From positions 206,016 to 270,015 of the forward strand of contig JAJQGO010000013.1 of assembly GCA_021200415.1 (NCBI GenBank): a stretch of DNA of 64,000 nt, read 5' to 3'. The notes under the pieces are model-generated. The model did not search any database. It had not been told where the DNA came from and saw only the letters and a list, made by a program, of their open reading frames with translations. The position numbers and the translations under genes are program-made. Shown piece by piece: positions 8,282 through 17,039 of the stretch. Each line of letters begins with the position of its first letter. Within the stretch, counting starts at the first letter, position 1. The stretch is from Ruminococcus sp. (GTDB taxonomy: Bacteria > Bacillota > Clostridia > Oscillospirales > Ruminococcaceae).

Positions 8282-9879
8282 TCCTTTTCTTCCAATTTTG
8301 CAATCTCATCGGCAATTTGTCTGAAAACAGGAGCTGCGTAGTCGTTGCCGTAGCCGCTGTCCTCCACGAGAACGGTAACTGCGTATTCCGGATCATCAGC
8401 AGGAAAAAATCCCGTAATCCACGCATTGTAAAGCTCGTTTCCGTCATCGTCATATCTGCCTGTCTGCGCTGTGGACGTCTTAGCTCCTGCTGTGACACAA
8501 GACGGTCGGGCACTTGAGCTGTCGTTTTCATTAACTGCCGAAATCATCATTTCCTTCAGCATATCCGCCGTATCCTCCTCAATTGCGTAGGAATATCGGG
8601 GTTCCTTTTCATTTTCAACGGAAATTCCGCTTGTTGTCAGTCCCTTTATAAGGCTGAGGGCAGGCATTTTTCCGCCATTTGCTATGGCACAGGTCAGCTG
8701 GGAAATATGCAGAGGCGTTGCCGTAAGCTTGCCCTGCCCGAAGGAAAAATTAGCAAGCTCCGCAGGAACAAGAAGCTCCTCAACTGTGGGCAGAACGCCC
8801 CCCGAGGCTGTCATTCCCGAACAAAGATGAATCTCTCTGCCAAAGCCAAGATTATATGCTGTTGTGCGGAAATCGGGTATGCTGAGCAGTCGGCTGAGGC
8901 TGATAAAGTATGTGTTGCAGGAATTCACCATTGCGTCAGTCATGGTTTGCATCTCATGACCGTCCAGCTTATGACATCGGAATATTTTTCCATTTACGGA
9001 TATTGAGCCGCCGCAGCTGTAAATGTATCCCCCGTAGCCCTCCTGAATTGCCTCGCACGCCGTAACAAGCTTGAAAATCGAACCAACGCTGTAGGAATAC
9101 AGCGCGCGGTTAATCATGGGACTGTTTTCATCGCTGACAGCCTCCTCAAGCTCATAAACCGAATATTCGGGAAAGCTTGCAAGAGCAAGTATATCGCCTG
9201 TTTTTACTTCCGTGACAACTATAGCTCCCTTTTCGATTTGTTCGCCTGCCTCCTCGCAGATACGCTGTATTCTGCTGTCAATTGAAGCTACAACGCCGCT
9301 GCTTACAGCCTCGCTTCTGACTACGCTTTTTCCCTCTCCGATGAGAACTCTTCCATATCCGTCAGAAGCATATGTCACGCTGTTTTCGCCGCCTGTTCCG
9401 CGCAGAACGCTGTCATAGGCATATTCAATTCCCGACACGCCCTCTCCCTGCGAGGTGTAACCGATAATGTGCTGTGCAATCTGATTTTCCGAATATCTCA
9501 CCGGAACGCAGAATACCGTCAGTCCCTCTGATTCCTCGGTATCCTCCGTACATTCAAAGGTAAAGGGAACTCCCTCGGAATATTTTTCGTAAAAATCCTC
9601 CTTATCGACTGCATATGCGGCAGTTTCCTCCATGTCCACCGCCTGCGGAACAGCAACGGCGATATATTTCGTTTCTGTGTTCACGAGAAGATTCATATTC
9701 CTGTCGTAGATATTGCCATCGCTGCTTTCGACGGTTATGGTAAGGCTGCTTTGCAGAGCGGCTGTTTCGGCATATTTGCTGTCGGCTGCGAGAGTAAAAT
9801 AATTTCCTATAATCACAATAAAAAACATAGCAAAAAACACGCTGAGAATAATAATGCCGCTTTCCATTCTTCTTCTCAT
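8278..9879 (-). CDS. Class B penicillin-binding protein (transpeptidase)
   Basis: A roughly 533-residue membrane-anchored transpeptidase with one N-terminal helix (GIIILSVFFAMFFIVIIGNY), a dimerisation-like region, and a C-terminal penicillin-binding domain from about 200. Motifs are SIFK (Ser near 268), SCN (near 321) and KTS in GAKTSTAQTG (near 468), where KTG is normal. Length and layout resemble the PbpA group that pairs with RodA/FtsW. The frame also allows a TTG one codon upstream (9882). It follows the GH3 gene after about 50 bases. Cross-linking of peptidoglycan is the expected role; the Gly-to-Ser change in the third motif is unusual but may be tolerated. Confidence 0.85.
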   Translation of the reverse strand: MRRRMESGIIILSVFFAMFFIVIIGNYFTLAADSKYAETAALQSSLTITVESSDGNIYDRNMNLLVNTETKYIAVAVPQAVDMEETAAYAVDKEDFYEKYSEGVPFTFECTEDTEESEGLTVFCVPVRYSENQIAQHIIGYTSQGEGVSGIEYAYDSVLRGTGGENSVTYASDGYGRVLIGEGKSVVRSEAVSSGVVASIDSRIQRICEEAGEQIEKGAIVVTEVKTGDILALASFPEYSVYELEEAVSDENSPMINRALYSYSVGSIFKLVTACEAIQEGYGGYIYSCGGSISVNGKIFRCHKLDGHEMQTMTDAMVNSCNTYFISLSRLLSIPDFRTTAYNLGFGREIHLCSGMTASGGVLPTVEELLVPAELANFSFGQGKLTATPLHISQLTCAIANGGKMPALSLIKGLTTSGISVENEKEPRYSYAIEEDTADMLKEMMISAVNENDSSSARPSCVTAGAKTSTAQTGRYDDDGNELYNAWITGFFPADDPEYAVTVLVEDSGYGNDYAAPVFRQIADEIAKLEEKD

Positions 9880-9885
9880 CAAAAG

Positions 9886-9924
9886 AAATCACCTCTCTCG
9901 TATTTTACGCGAAAAAGGTGATTT
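9886..9924 (-). repeat. Inverted repeat covering the PBP ribosome site
   Basis: Eight-base perfect arms, AAATCACC at 9886-9893 and GGTGATTT at 9917-9924, lie between the GH3 stop and the PBP start. On the transcript the second arm contains the GAGAGGTGATTT ribosome site, so the hairpin could hide it; it could equally act as a weak end signal for the GH3 gene. Confidence 0.5.
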
Positions 9925-9930
9925 TATCCA

Positions 9931-12192
9931 TTATCTGTTCAATTCGTCATTTATGCTTTTCACTATATTGTCAATGTCCTCATGAGTAATCGCTCCGTCG
10001 GAAAAGCTTACCATAACTCTAAGGGGATTGTCACGCAGCTGGTGTTCCATCATCAGCTTTGTGCTTTCGCCAAGCTCCGTATTGTCGGATTCAGTCTGCA
10101 TCATCCTTGAGTATTCGTCAATGAGCTTGTCCATATATTTTCTTGCGCAGTCAATTTTCATGAGATCGCCCATTGTGGAATTGGAAGTGCAGATATACGG
10201 CATTTTGTCATCTGACTTAATATTCACCGTTTCAGATAAAACAATATCTCTCGACGACTTGCCTATCATTATTTCAAAATCTCCGCTTTCAACAAACCAG
10301 TCATGAATTTCCGTGCTGTAAAACGCAAATGAACGGCGGTCAAGATGAAATGATACAGTCTTTGATTCGTTCGGCTTCAGCTCAATTTTCTCGAAGCCCT
10401 TCAGCTCCTTTACAGGACGTATTACCGAGCTTTCACAATCATGCACATAGAGCTGTACAACCTCGCATCCTGCGACTGAGCCGGTATTTGTAACCGTAAC
10501 GCTGACCTCGGCATTGCAGCCGTCAGTCTGTACGCTAAGATTGCTGTACTCAAAATCAGTATAGGAAAGTCCGTATCCGAACGGGAACAGCACGTCCATT
10601 TCCCTGAAGTCATAATAGCGGTATCCCACGAATATTCCCTCACGGTACTCAACTCTGTCGCCCTCCCCCGGGAAATTCAGATAAGAGGGATTATCCGAAA
10701 GCTTCCTCGGGAATGTTTCCGCAAGTCTGCCGCTTGGATTCACCTTGCCGAAAAGAACAGCGCATTCCGCCTCCCCGACAGCCTGTCCGCCGAGATAAGC
10801 CTCTACAAGTCCCTTTACATCGTCAATCCAAGGCATCTCCACAGGCGAGCCGTTATGCAGCACGACAACCGTGTTCGACTGAACCTGCGCAACTCTCCTG
10901 ATAAGCTCATTCTGGCACTCCGGCATTTTCATATGGCTGCGGTCAAAGCCCTCGGATTCAAACAAATCAGTAAGTCCGGCAAAAATCACCGCGACATCGG
11001 AGGACTCCGCAAGCCTTACAGCCTCTTCAAGCAATTCGCTGTCCGCTGCGTCCTCATCGGTTCGATAGCCCTGTGCGTAGGAAACATCAGCATACTCGGC
11101 AGCGGCTGCAATTGCTCCCGTAACCCTGAAAGCGTTTATGTGGGAGCTGCCGCCGCCCTGAAATCTCGGTTCATCGGCAAATTTGCCTATAAACGCGATT
11201 TTCTTGTTTTTATCAAGGGGAAGAATTTTATCCTCGTTTTTCAGCAGAACCATGCACTGCGAGGCAATTTCAGCCGCAAGCCTATGGTCGGCTTCCTTAT
11301 CCCAGACAGCATTTTCATTGCGTCCGTCAAGATATTTTTTTACAATTCCGAGTACGTTTTCGCAAGCCTTATTAAGCGCATCCTCGCTGAGCGTGCCGTT
11401 TTTCACAGCCTCAACAATTTTCGCGTCATTGACTCCGCCGCTTGAGGGCATTTCCAAATCAAGTCCTGCCGCAACTCCCTTAACACGGTCGTTTACAGCT
11501 CCCCAGTCGCTGACGACAAAGCCGTCGAAGCCCCACCTGTCGCGAAGCGTATCAGTCAGGGACATTTTATTCTCGGACGAATAAACGCCGTTCACACGGT
11601 TATATGAACACATGACAGTCCACGGCTTGCCCTCTCTTACGGCAGTTTCAAATGCCGCAAAATAAATTTCATTCAGCGTGCGCTCGTCTATTTCCGCACT
11701 TACGCTCATGCGGCGGTTTTCCTGATTATTCGCAAGAAAATGCTTCAGGCTCGTTCCCACATTTTGGCTCTGAACGCCCTTAATATGGCTTGCGGCAATA
11801 TTTGAAGCAAGATAAGGATCCTCCGAGAAATATTCAAAATTACGTCCGCAAATGGGAGAACGCTTTATATTAGCTCCCGGGCCGAGAATAACGCCGACGT
11901 TTTCAGCCTGACATTCGTTGCCGAGAGCCTGTCCCATTCTGTAAATCAAATCACGGTCGAAGGAACACGCCAATGCGCAGGCTGACGGAAAGCATACGGC
12001 TTCTATGCTGAGATTGACTCCGGGATTTTCCGCAGTCAGATCCTGCTTACGGAGTCCGTGAGGGCCGTCGCTGACCATCATCTGCGGGATTCCAAGACGC
12101 TCAACAGCCTTTGTATGCCAGAAATCCGCTCCCGAGCAAAGAGATGCTTTTTCTTCTATAGTCATTTCCGAAATCAATTTTTTAATATCCAT
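9931..12192 (-). CDS. Glycoside hydrolase family 3 beta-glucosidase-like enzyme
   Basis: A 753-residue GH3 protein without a signal peptide, so probably cytoplasmic. The N-terminal barrel has VSDGPHGLRKQ, KHFLANNQE and the nucleophile motif FVVSDWGAVNDR. The second sandwich domain contains LLKNEDKILPLD and an active-site loop SEGFDRSH. A fibronectin-III-like domain follows (EVSVTVTNTGSVAGCEVVQLYVHD), then about 110 extra residues of helical character. The ATG at 12192 has GGAGG in front; upstream in-frame codons overlap a hairpin. It would release glucose or related sugars from oligosaccharides imported by the cell. Confidence 0.92.
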   Translation of the reverse strand: MDIKKLISEMTIEEKASLCSGADFWHTKAVERLGIPQMMVSDGPHGLRKQDLTAENPGVNLSIEAVCFPSACALACSFDRDLIYRMGQALGNECQAENVGVILGPGANIKRSPICGRNFEYFSEDPYLASNIAASHIKGVQSQNVGTSLKHFLANNQENRRMSVSAEIDERTLNEIYFAAFETAVREGKPWTVMCSYNRVNGVYSSENKMSLTDTLRDRWGFDGFVVSDWGAVNDRVKGVAAGLDLEMPSSGGVNDAKIVEAVKNGTLSEDALNKACENVLGIVKKYLDGRNENAVWDKEADHRLAAEIASQCMVLLKNEDKILPLDKNKKIAFIGKFADEPRFQGGGSSHINAFRVTGAIAAAAEYADVSYAQGYRTDEDAADSELLEEAVRLAESSDVAVIFAGLTDLFESEGFDRSHMKMPECQNELIRRVAQVQSNTVVVLHNGSPVEMPWIDDVKGLVEAYLGGQAVGEAECAVLFGKVNPSGRLAETFPRKLSDNPSYLNFPGEGDRVEYREGIFVGYRYYDFREMDVLFPFGYGLSYTDFEYSNLSVQTDGCNAEVSVTVTNTGSVAGCEVVQLYVHDCESSVIRPVKELKGFEKIELKPNESKTVSFHLDRRSFAFYSTEIHDWFVESGDFEIMIGKSSRDIVLSETVNIKSDDKMPYICTSNSTMGDLMKIDCARKYMDKLIDEYSRMMQTESDNTELGESTKLMMEHQLRDNPLRVMVSFSDGAITHEDIDNIVKSINDELNR

Positions 12193-12207
12193 TTTTTCCT
12201 CCAATTC

Positions 12208-12246
12208 AGGGCGCATCTGAAAACCGAGGTTATGCAGATGTGCCCT
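12208..12246. repeat. Inverted repeat between dtd and the GH3 gene
   Basis: Arms AGGGCGCATCTG (12208-12219) and CAGATGTGCCCT (12235-12246) pair over 12 bases with one wobble. The hairpin lies just after the dtd stop and ends four bases before the GH3 ribosome site. It lacks a T-run on the minus strand, so it is more likely a processing or attenuation element, or a small mobile repeat, than a terminator. Confidence 0.6.
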
Positions 12247-12253
12247 TTATTTA

Positions 12254-12688
12254 TTATTCAAGTATAACCGTGAACGGGCCGTCATTCAGCAGCTCAACCC
12301 TCATGTCCGCTCCGAAAATTCCCGTTTCAACGTGCTTGCCCTTTAAGCGGCAGTATTCCACAAAATAATCATAAAGCCTCTCGGCTGCGTCAGGCTTTGC
12401 CGCCTGAACAAAATTCGGGCGGTTGCCCTTGCGGCAGTCCGCGTAAAGTGTGAACTGCGAGACTATAAGAAGCTCTCCGCCGACCTGCTCCAGGGAAAGA
12501 TTTATCTTGTCGTTCTCATCGGAAAAAATACGAAGATTTATTATTTTATCCGCAAGACGTCTGCATTCGGCTTCCGTATCACCCTCGCCGACTCCCAGAA
12601 GCACGAGATAACCCTTCCCAATTTTTCCGCAAACCCTTCCGTCAACGGATACCGAAGCGGAAAGAACTCTCTGTAAAACGATTCTCAT
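12254..12688 (-). CDS. dtd: D-aminoacyl-tRNA deacylase
   Basis: A 144-residue protein with the two diagnostic Dtd motifs: [15 protein letters not shown] near residue 78 and the GP motif [10 protein letters not shown] at the C-terminus. Dtd removes D-amino acids and glycine from mis-charged tRNAs. Its ATG follows the sir2 stop by one base. Full length for the family. Confidence 0.95.
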   Translation of the reverse strand: MRIVLQRVLSASVSVDGRVCGKIGKGYLVLLGVGEGDTEAECRRLADKIINLRIFSDENDKINLSLEQVGGELLIVSQFTLYADCRKGNRPNFVQAAKPDAAERLYDYFVEYCRLKGKHVETGIFGADMRVELLNDGPFTVILE

Positions 12689-12689
12689 T

Positions 12690-13409
12690 TCAATCTCCTA
12701 TGTTGGCAAATACTTCGCCGATTTTTCCATGTATGAGCAAATCCGCGTTTTTATCGGTGGGTGTCGGCGACATATTGATTATGACGAGATGATTACCTCT
12801 GAAATAGCGGATAAGTCCCGACGCAGGATAAACATTCAGGGAGGTTCCTCCGATTATCAGCGTATCGGCATCGGCAATTGCCTGTACTGCTCCCGTAACC
12901 GTGCTGTCGTCAAGAGCCTCCTCGTACAGCACAACATCAGGCTTTATTATGCCTCCGCAGCTGCATCTCGGCACACCCTCACTGCTGAGCATAAACTGCG
13001 CGTCATATGATTTATGACAATTCATGCAGTAGTTGCGGTGAACGCTGCCGTGAAGCTCGTAAACTCTTCTGCTGCCTGCCGCCTGATGAAGTCCGTCTAT
13101 ATTCTGCGTAACAACAGCGCTGAGAACGCCTTTTTTCTCAAGCCCGGCAAGCTTTATATGCGCCGTATTCGGCTTTGCGTCAGGGCAAAGCATCTTATTG
13201 CGGTAGAAGCGGTAAAATTCCTCTGTTTTATTCATGAAAAATGTATGGCTGAGTATCTGCTCCGGCGGGTAATCATACTGCTGATTATACAAGCCGTCAA
13301 CGCTTCTGAAATCAGGTATTCCGCTTTCCGTCGATACGCCTGCGCCTCCGAAAAAAACGATGTTACGGGAATTGCCGACAATATCGAGAAATTGTTCAAT
13401 CTTATCCAT
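12690..13409 (-). CDS. Sir2-family NAD-dependent protein deacylase
   Basis: A 239-residue sirtuin. The NAD-binding motif [16 protein letters not shown] is near residue 20, the catalytic segment [12 protein letters not shown] and HGSVH follow, and four zinc-binding cysteines are visible as CMNC and CSC. It removes acetyl or longer acyl groups from lysine with NAD. It sits between yjbQ (gap of four bases) and dtd. Confidence 0.93.
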   Translation of the reverse strand: MDKIEQFLDIVGNSRNIVFFGGAGVSTESGIPDFRSVDGLYNQQYDYPPEQILSHTFFMNKTEEFYRFYRNKMLCPDAKPNTAHIKLAGLEKKGVLSAVVTQNIDGLHQAAGSRRVYELHGSVHRNYCMNCHKSYDAQFMLSSEGVPRCSCGGIIKPDVVLYEEALDDSTVTGAVQAIADADTLIIGGTSLNVYPASGLIRYFRGNHLVIINMSPTPTDKNADLLIHGKIGEVFANIGD

Positions 13410-13413
13410 AATT

Positions 13414-13809
13414 CTATCCTCTCATCACCTTGACATAAAATTTTCTTTTCCTCGGGCCGTCAAATTCGCAGAAGTATATTCCCTGCCACGTCCCGAGAAG
13501 AGGTCTGCCCTTGGTCACAATAACCGTTTCGCTTGCCCCCACAGATGAGGATTTCAAATGCGCGTCGGAATTGCCCTCGCTGTGGCGGAATTCCTTCATA
13601 TCCGGAAAAATTTTGTCCATGCCGAAAATAAAATCAGCTTTCACATCAGGGTCGGCATTTTCATTTATTGTGACAGCTCCCGTTGTGTGCGGACAGAAAA
13701 TTACGCATATGCCCTCGTCCACGCCGCTTTCGGTTATAGCCTCTCTCACCTCACGCGTTATATCAATCATGCCCTGCGCAGGTGTTTTCAAATCAAACTC
13801 AAACAGCAT
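13414..13809 (-). CDS. YjbQ family protein
   Basis: A 131-residue member of the UPF0047/YjbQ family, identified by CPHTTGAVTINENADPDV, the SDAHLKSSSVGASE segment and the C-terminal GTWQGIYFCEFDGPRKRK. Some members have a weak thiamine-phosphate synthase activity, but the cellular role is not settled. Its start overlaps the nth stop by one base. Confidence 0.88.
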   Translation of the reverse strand: MLFEFDLKTPAQGMIDITREVREAITESGVDEGICVIFCPHTTGAVTINENADPDVKADFIFGMDKIFPDMKEFRHSEGNSDAHLKSSSVGASETVIVTKGRPLLGTWQGIYFCEFDGPRKRKFYVKVMRG

Positions 13810-14456
13810 TATTTTGCCTCCTTAGCGTTTTTTAATCCATATCCGCAAAAATAATTCAGCGCGCACTCTCCGCATTTCGGTGCTCTCGCACGGCAGGTGT
13901 CACGCCCGAACTGCACGATTCTGTGGCAAAAATCCGATGATTTATCCGGCGGAATAAGCTTTACGAGATCCCTTTCAACCTTGGCAGGCTCTTTATTTTC
14001 GGTAAGACCCAGTCTGCCTGTAATCCGTATGAAATGGGTATCGGTGACAATTGCGGGCTTGCCCCATATATCGCCCATTACAAGATTGGCAGTTTTTCTG
14101 CCGATTCCGGGGAGAGTCAAAAGCTCCTCCAACGTTCGGGGGATTTCGCCGCCAAAATCCTCCAGAAGCTTCTGCGCCATTCCCTTGAGGCTTTTTGCTT
14201 TCATTTTGTAGAACCCACACGGCTTCACGTCCTGTTCAAGCTCCTCAAGGTCGGCATTCGCGAAGGCTTCGAGAGTCGGATATTTCACGAACAGCTTTTC
14301 CGTCACGATATTTACACGCGCGTCCGTGCATTGAGCTGAAAGACGTGCGGCAAACATAAGCTCATAGGGCTTTGAAAAGTTAAGTGAGCAAGCCGCTTCG
14401 GGGTAAATTTTTTCAAGCTCCGCACAGGCAAGCTCCGCTTTTTCCTTTTTTGTCAT
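13809..14456 (-). CDS. nth: Endonuclease III
   Basis: A 215-residue DNA glycosylase/AP lyase. The helix-hairpin-helix TLPGIGRKTANLVMGD supplies the catalytic lysine, VTDTHFIRITGRLGL the aspartate, and the C-terminus has the 4Fe-4S cysteine pattern C-x6-C-x2-C-x5-C (within CRARAPKCGECALNYFC). It removes oxidised pyrimidines. The ATG at 14456 sits behind GGTAGGTGAT and fits the family N-terminus; the longer open frame upstream overlaps the promoter. First gene of its run. Confidence 0.95.
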   Translation of the reverse strand: MTKKEKAELACAELEKIYPEAACSLNFSKPYELMFAARLSAQCTDARVNIVTEKLFVKYPTLEAFANADLEELEQDVKPCGFYKMKAKSLKGMAQKLLEDFGGEIPRTLEELLTLPGIGRKTANLVMGDIWGKPAIVTDTHFIRITGRLGLTENKEPAKVERDLVKLIPPDKSSDFCHRIVQFGRDTCRARAPKCGECALNYFCGYGLKNAKEAK

Positions 14457-14486
14457 TTCATCACCTACCATAATTTTACTAATTCC

Positions 14487-14515
14487 ATTATAACACATAT
14501 CGACACTTCTGACAA
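14487..14515 (-). promoter_or_regulatory. Promoter of the nth run
   Basis: TTGTCA (14515-14510) and TATAAT (14492-14487) are separated by 17 bases, about 30 bases upstream of the nth ATG. Confidence 0.7.
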
Positions 14516-14613
14516 TACCGCGGAGCATTACACTTTTTCACCAAAATCGTTTCACAATATTTGTGTATTTATACAATTTTTATTTTGATTATTAAAAAAA
14601 ATAGTGGAAATTA

Positions 14614-14642
14614 TTGCATATCCTTTGAAAACACGATATAAT
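14614..14642 (+). promoter_or_regulatory. Promoter of the mannanase gene
   Basis: TTGCAT (14614-14619) and TATAAT (14637-14642) with a 17-base spacer lie 40 bases upstream of the mannanase ATG. The weak -35 suggests activator dependence. Confidence 0.6.
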
Positions 14643-14681
14643 TGAGGTATCTTGAATTTTTTTAAACTTGGGAGGACTACG

Positions 14682-16943
14682 ATGAAGGTGAAATTTTTCA
14701 AAAAGGCAGGCTCTGCAATTCTCGCAGCAGCTTTAGCCGCAAACTGCTCGGCAATCGGAAGCTCGGTTTTCTCTTCTGTTGCCGCCGACAGCACAAAATA
14801 TGAATTTGAGGACGGAACGCTTTCCGGCGCAACCGTTCAAGAGGAGGGAACTGAAAGATACGCTGAGGGCGCTTCCGGAGATAAGTTCGTTTTCCTTCAG
14901 GACGGCGGCGAAACCGCAGCTGTTACGGTTACCGTGGAAGAAACGGGTATGTACAATATTACCCTGTGCTACTCCGCTCCGTATGGAGATAAAATCCACA
15001 ATCTCTATGTAAACGGCGTTGATCAGGGTCAGTTCAGCTGCGCACAAACCGATACGGGCGAATGGGTTGAGCTTGACCTCGGCTCTGTCAAGCTTACCGC
15101 AGGCGAAAATGAAGTCCTTATAAAAAGCAGCTGGGGCTGGACGGATATTGACTACATTACAATTGAATCAGCCGATCTCCCCGATATAGTTGCTACACAG
15201 GTAACCTGCTGCGACCCTGACGCTACCGAAGAGGCTCAGAACCTCATGTCATATCTTGCAAGCGTTTACGGCGAGCATATCATTTCAGGTCAGCAGGAAA
15301 TCTATATGTACGGCCCGCACGATTTTGAATACGAGTTTGAATACATCGAGAATCTTACCGGCGAGCTTCCTGCTATACGCGGATTCGATTTTCTCAATCA
15401 GGCTAATATTCTCTATGGCAGCGACGACGGCACGACTGACAGAATGATTGACTGGGCAGTAAACAAGGGCGGTATCGTTACGGCTTCATGGCATCTTACA
15501 GTTCCTGTGGACTTCACAAACTATGAGCTTGGCGTAACCTCCGTTGACTGGTCGAACGCTACCTACGCTGTATGGAACGACAACAATGAACCTGCAACTG
15601 ACTTTGATACATCAAATGTTATTATTGAGGGCACTAAGGAATACGAATACTACATGGCTTGCCTCGAAGCGCTTGCAAGCTGCATTCAGGAGCTTGACGA
15701 TGCAGGCGTTCCGCTGATTTTCCGTCCGCTTCACGAAGCTGAAGGCAGCGGCGGTGAAACAGGCTCATGGTTCTGGTGGGGTCAGGACGGCTCTGAGGTT
15801 TACAAGGAGCTTTGGAAGCTTACCTACACTACACTTACCGAAACATACGACCTTCACAATATCATCTGGGAATGGAACAGCTACGCTTACAGCACATCCG
15901 AGGACTGGTATCCGGGCGATGAGTATGTAGACCTTATCGCTTATGATAAGTATAACTGCACAGACTGGTCAACAGGTTCGGCTGTTCTGACTCACAACGA
16001 CAGCGCAATCAGCAGCACCTTCTACACGATTATGGAAAAATATGACAGCAAGAAAATGGTTGCCATGTCCGAAAACGATTCAATCCCCGCACTTGCAAAT
16101 CTCATTGACGAAAAAGCCGGCTGGCTCTACTTCTGCCCCTGGTATGACGGTGGTTCTGACAGCACGAACTTCCTGACGAATGAAGTTTTCAACACACAGG
16201 AAGACCTTATTGAAATGTATCAGAGCGACTACTGCATTACCCTTGGCGAACTTCCTGCCGACCTTTACACAAACGGCGCGGATGTAACAACTACAACTAC
16301 TGCGGAGGGCGATTCCGGAACAACTACAACCACCACAACAACTACTACATCCGATCCCGATGAGTATGTATTCGAGCTTTTCAGCGAAACTGTTGATATT
16401 AGCGGAAGAAACGAAGATACTGAATATTCTCTCGTTATTGAGCTTGAGGGTACACCTGAGGCAAGCGTCGGCGGCTGCGTTGGCTACAGCACAGGTTCAA
16501 CGTCCGATGACTGGGTAAATATCGAATGGAGCGGCAATTTCGATTCCGACGGCAAGCTGACGATAACTGTTCCCCTTGATGATGTCAGCACCGATGTAAC
16601 GACTGCTGAGGTTCAGGTCTGGTGGTCGAATCTCTGGGATTCCGATACGGAAACCGCAAACGATGTTCCATGTGAGATTACCGATATTACAGTTGTAACT
16701 GATGATACTGACATTCTGTACGGCGATGCCGATTTAAGCGGAACAGTCGATGTATCCGATGCTGTTAAGATTATGTCATACATTTCAAATTCCAATAAAT
16801 ATCCTATGACTGACGAGCAGATTAACGTTTCAGACGTAAATCAGCGCGGCAACGGAATTGACAATCTTGATGCTCTTGCAATACAGCGTCTTATCTCAAA
16901 CACTATTAGTTCTCTTCCCGAATCATATATGGAAGATGAATAA
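14682..16943 (+). CDS. Secreted GH26 mannanase with CBM35-like module and dockerin
   Basis: A 753-residue exported enzyme. After a signal peptide (about 1-35) comes a CBM35-like sandwich (about 45-165: YEFEDGTLSGA to DIDYITIE), then a GH26 barrel (about 180-530). The acid/base glutamate is E352 in RPLHEAEG, followed by WFWWG, and the probable nucleophile is E464 in MSENDS. A Thr-rich linker leads to an unassigned beta module with VQVWWS (about 565-680), then a C-terminal dockerin (about 690-750: YGDADLSGTVDVSDAVKI). GH26 enzymes mainly cut beta-mannan, and the dockerin would plug it into a cellulosome scaffold. The gene stands alone between its own promoter and terminator. Start chosen for GGGAGG in front and the basic signal-peptide N-terminus. 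Confidence 0.92.
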   Translation: MKVKFFKKAGSAILAAALAANCSAIGSSVFSSVAADSTKYEFEDGTLSGATVQEEGTERYAEGASGDKFVFLQDGGETAAVTVTVEETGMYNITLCYSAPYGDKIHNLYVNGVDQGQFSCAQTDTGEWVELDLGSVKLTAGENEVLIKSSWGWTDIDYITIESADLPDIVATQVTCCDPDATEEAQNLMSYLASVYGEHIISGQQEIYMYGPHDFEYEFEYIENLTGELPAIRGFDFLNQANILYGSDDGTTDRMIDWAVNKGGIVTASWHLTVPVDFTNYELGVTSVDWSNATYAVWNDNNEPATDFDTSNVIIEGTKEYEYYMACLEALASCIQELDDAGVPLIFRPLHEAEGSGGETGSWFWWGQDGSEVYKELWKLTYTTLTETYDLHNIIWEWNSYAYSTSEDWYPGDEYVDLIAYDKYNCTDWSTGSAVLTHNDSAISSTFYTIMEKYDSKKMVAMSENDSIPALANLIDEKAGWLYFCPWYDGGSDSTNFLTNEVFNTQEDLIEMYQSDYCITLGELPADLYTNGADVTTTTTAEGDSGTTTTTTTTTTSDPDEYVFELFSETVDISGRNEDTEYSLVIELEGTPEASVGGCVGYSTGSTSDDWVNIEWSGNFDSDGKLTITVPLDDVSTDVTTAEVQVWWSNLWDSDTETANDVPCEITDITVVTDDTDILYGDADLSGTVDVSDAVKIMSYISNSNKYPMTDEQINVSDVNQRGNGIDNLDALAIQRLISNTISSLPESYMEDE

Positions 16944-16958
16944 TAAAAGATAAAAAAT

Positions 16959-16991
16959 GGTCACTCTTCATTATGGAGAGTGACCTTTTTT
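16959..16991 (+). terminator. Terminator of the mannanase gene
   Basis: Stem GGTCACTCT/AGAGTGACC followed by TTTTTT, just after the stop. Confidence 0.85.
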
Positions 16992-16996
16992 GCAGC

Positions 16997-17030
16997 AAAA
17001 AACCGAAAGGCGATGTGCCCTTCGGTTTTT
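16997..17030 (-). terminator. Terminator of the PRPP synthetase-like gene
   Basis: Stem AAAAACCGAAGGG/CCTTTCGGTTTTTT read on the minus strand, ten bases after the gene's stop. Confidence 0.8.
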
Positions 17031-17039
17031 GATTTATGC

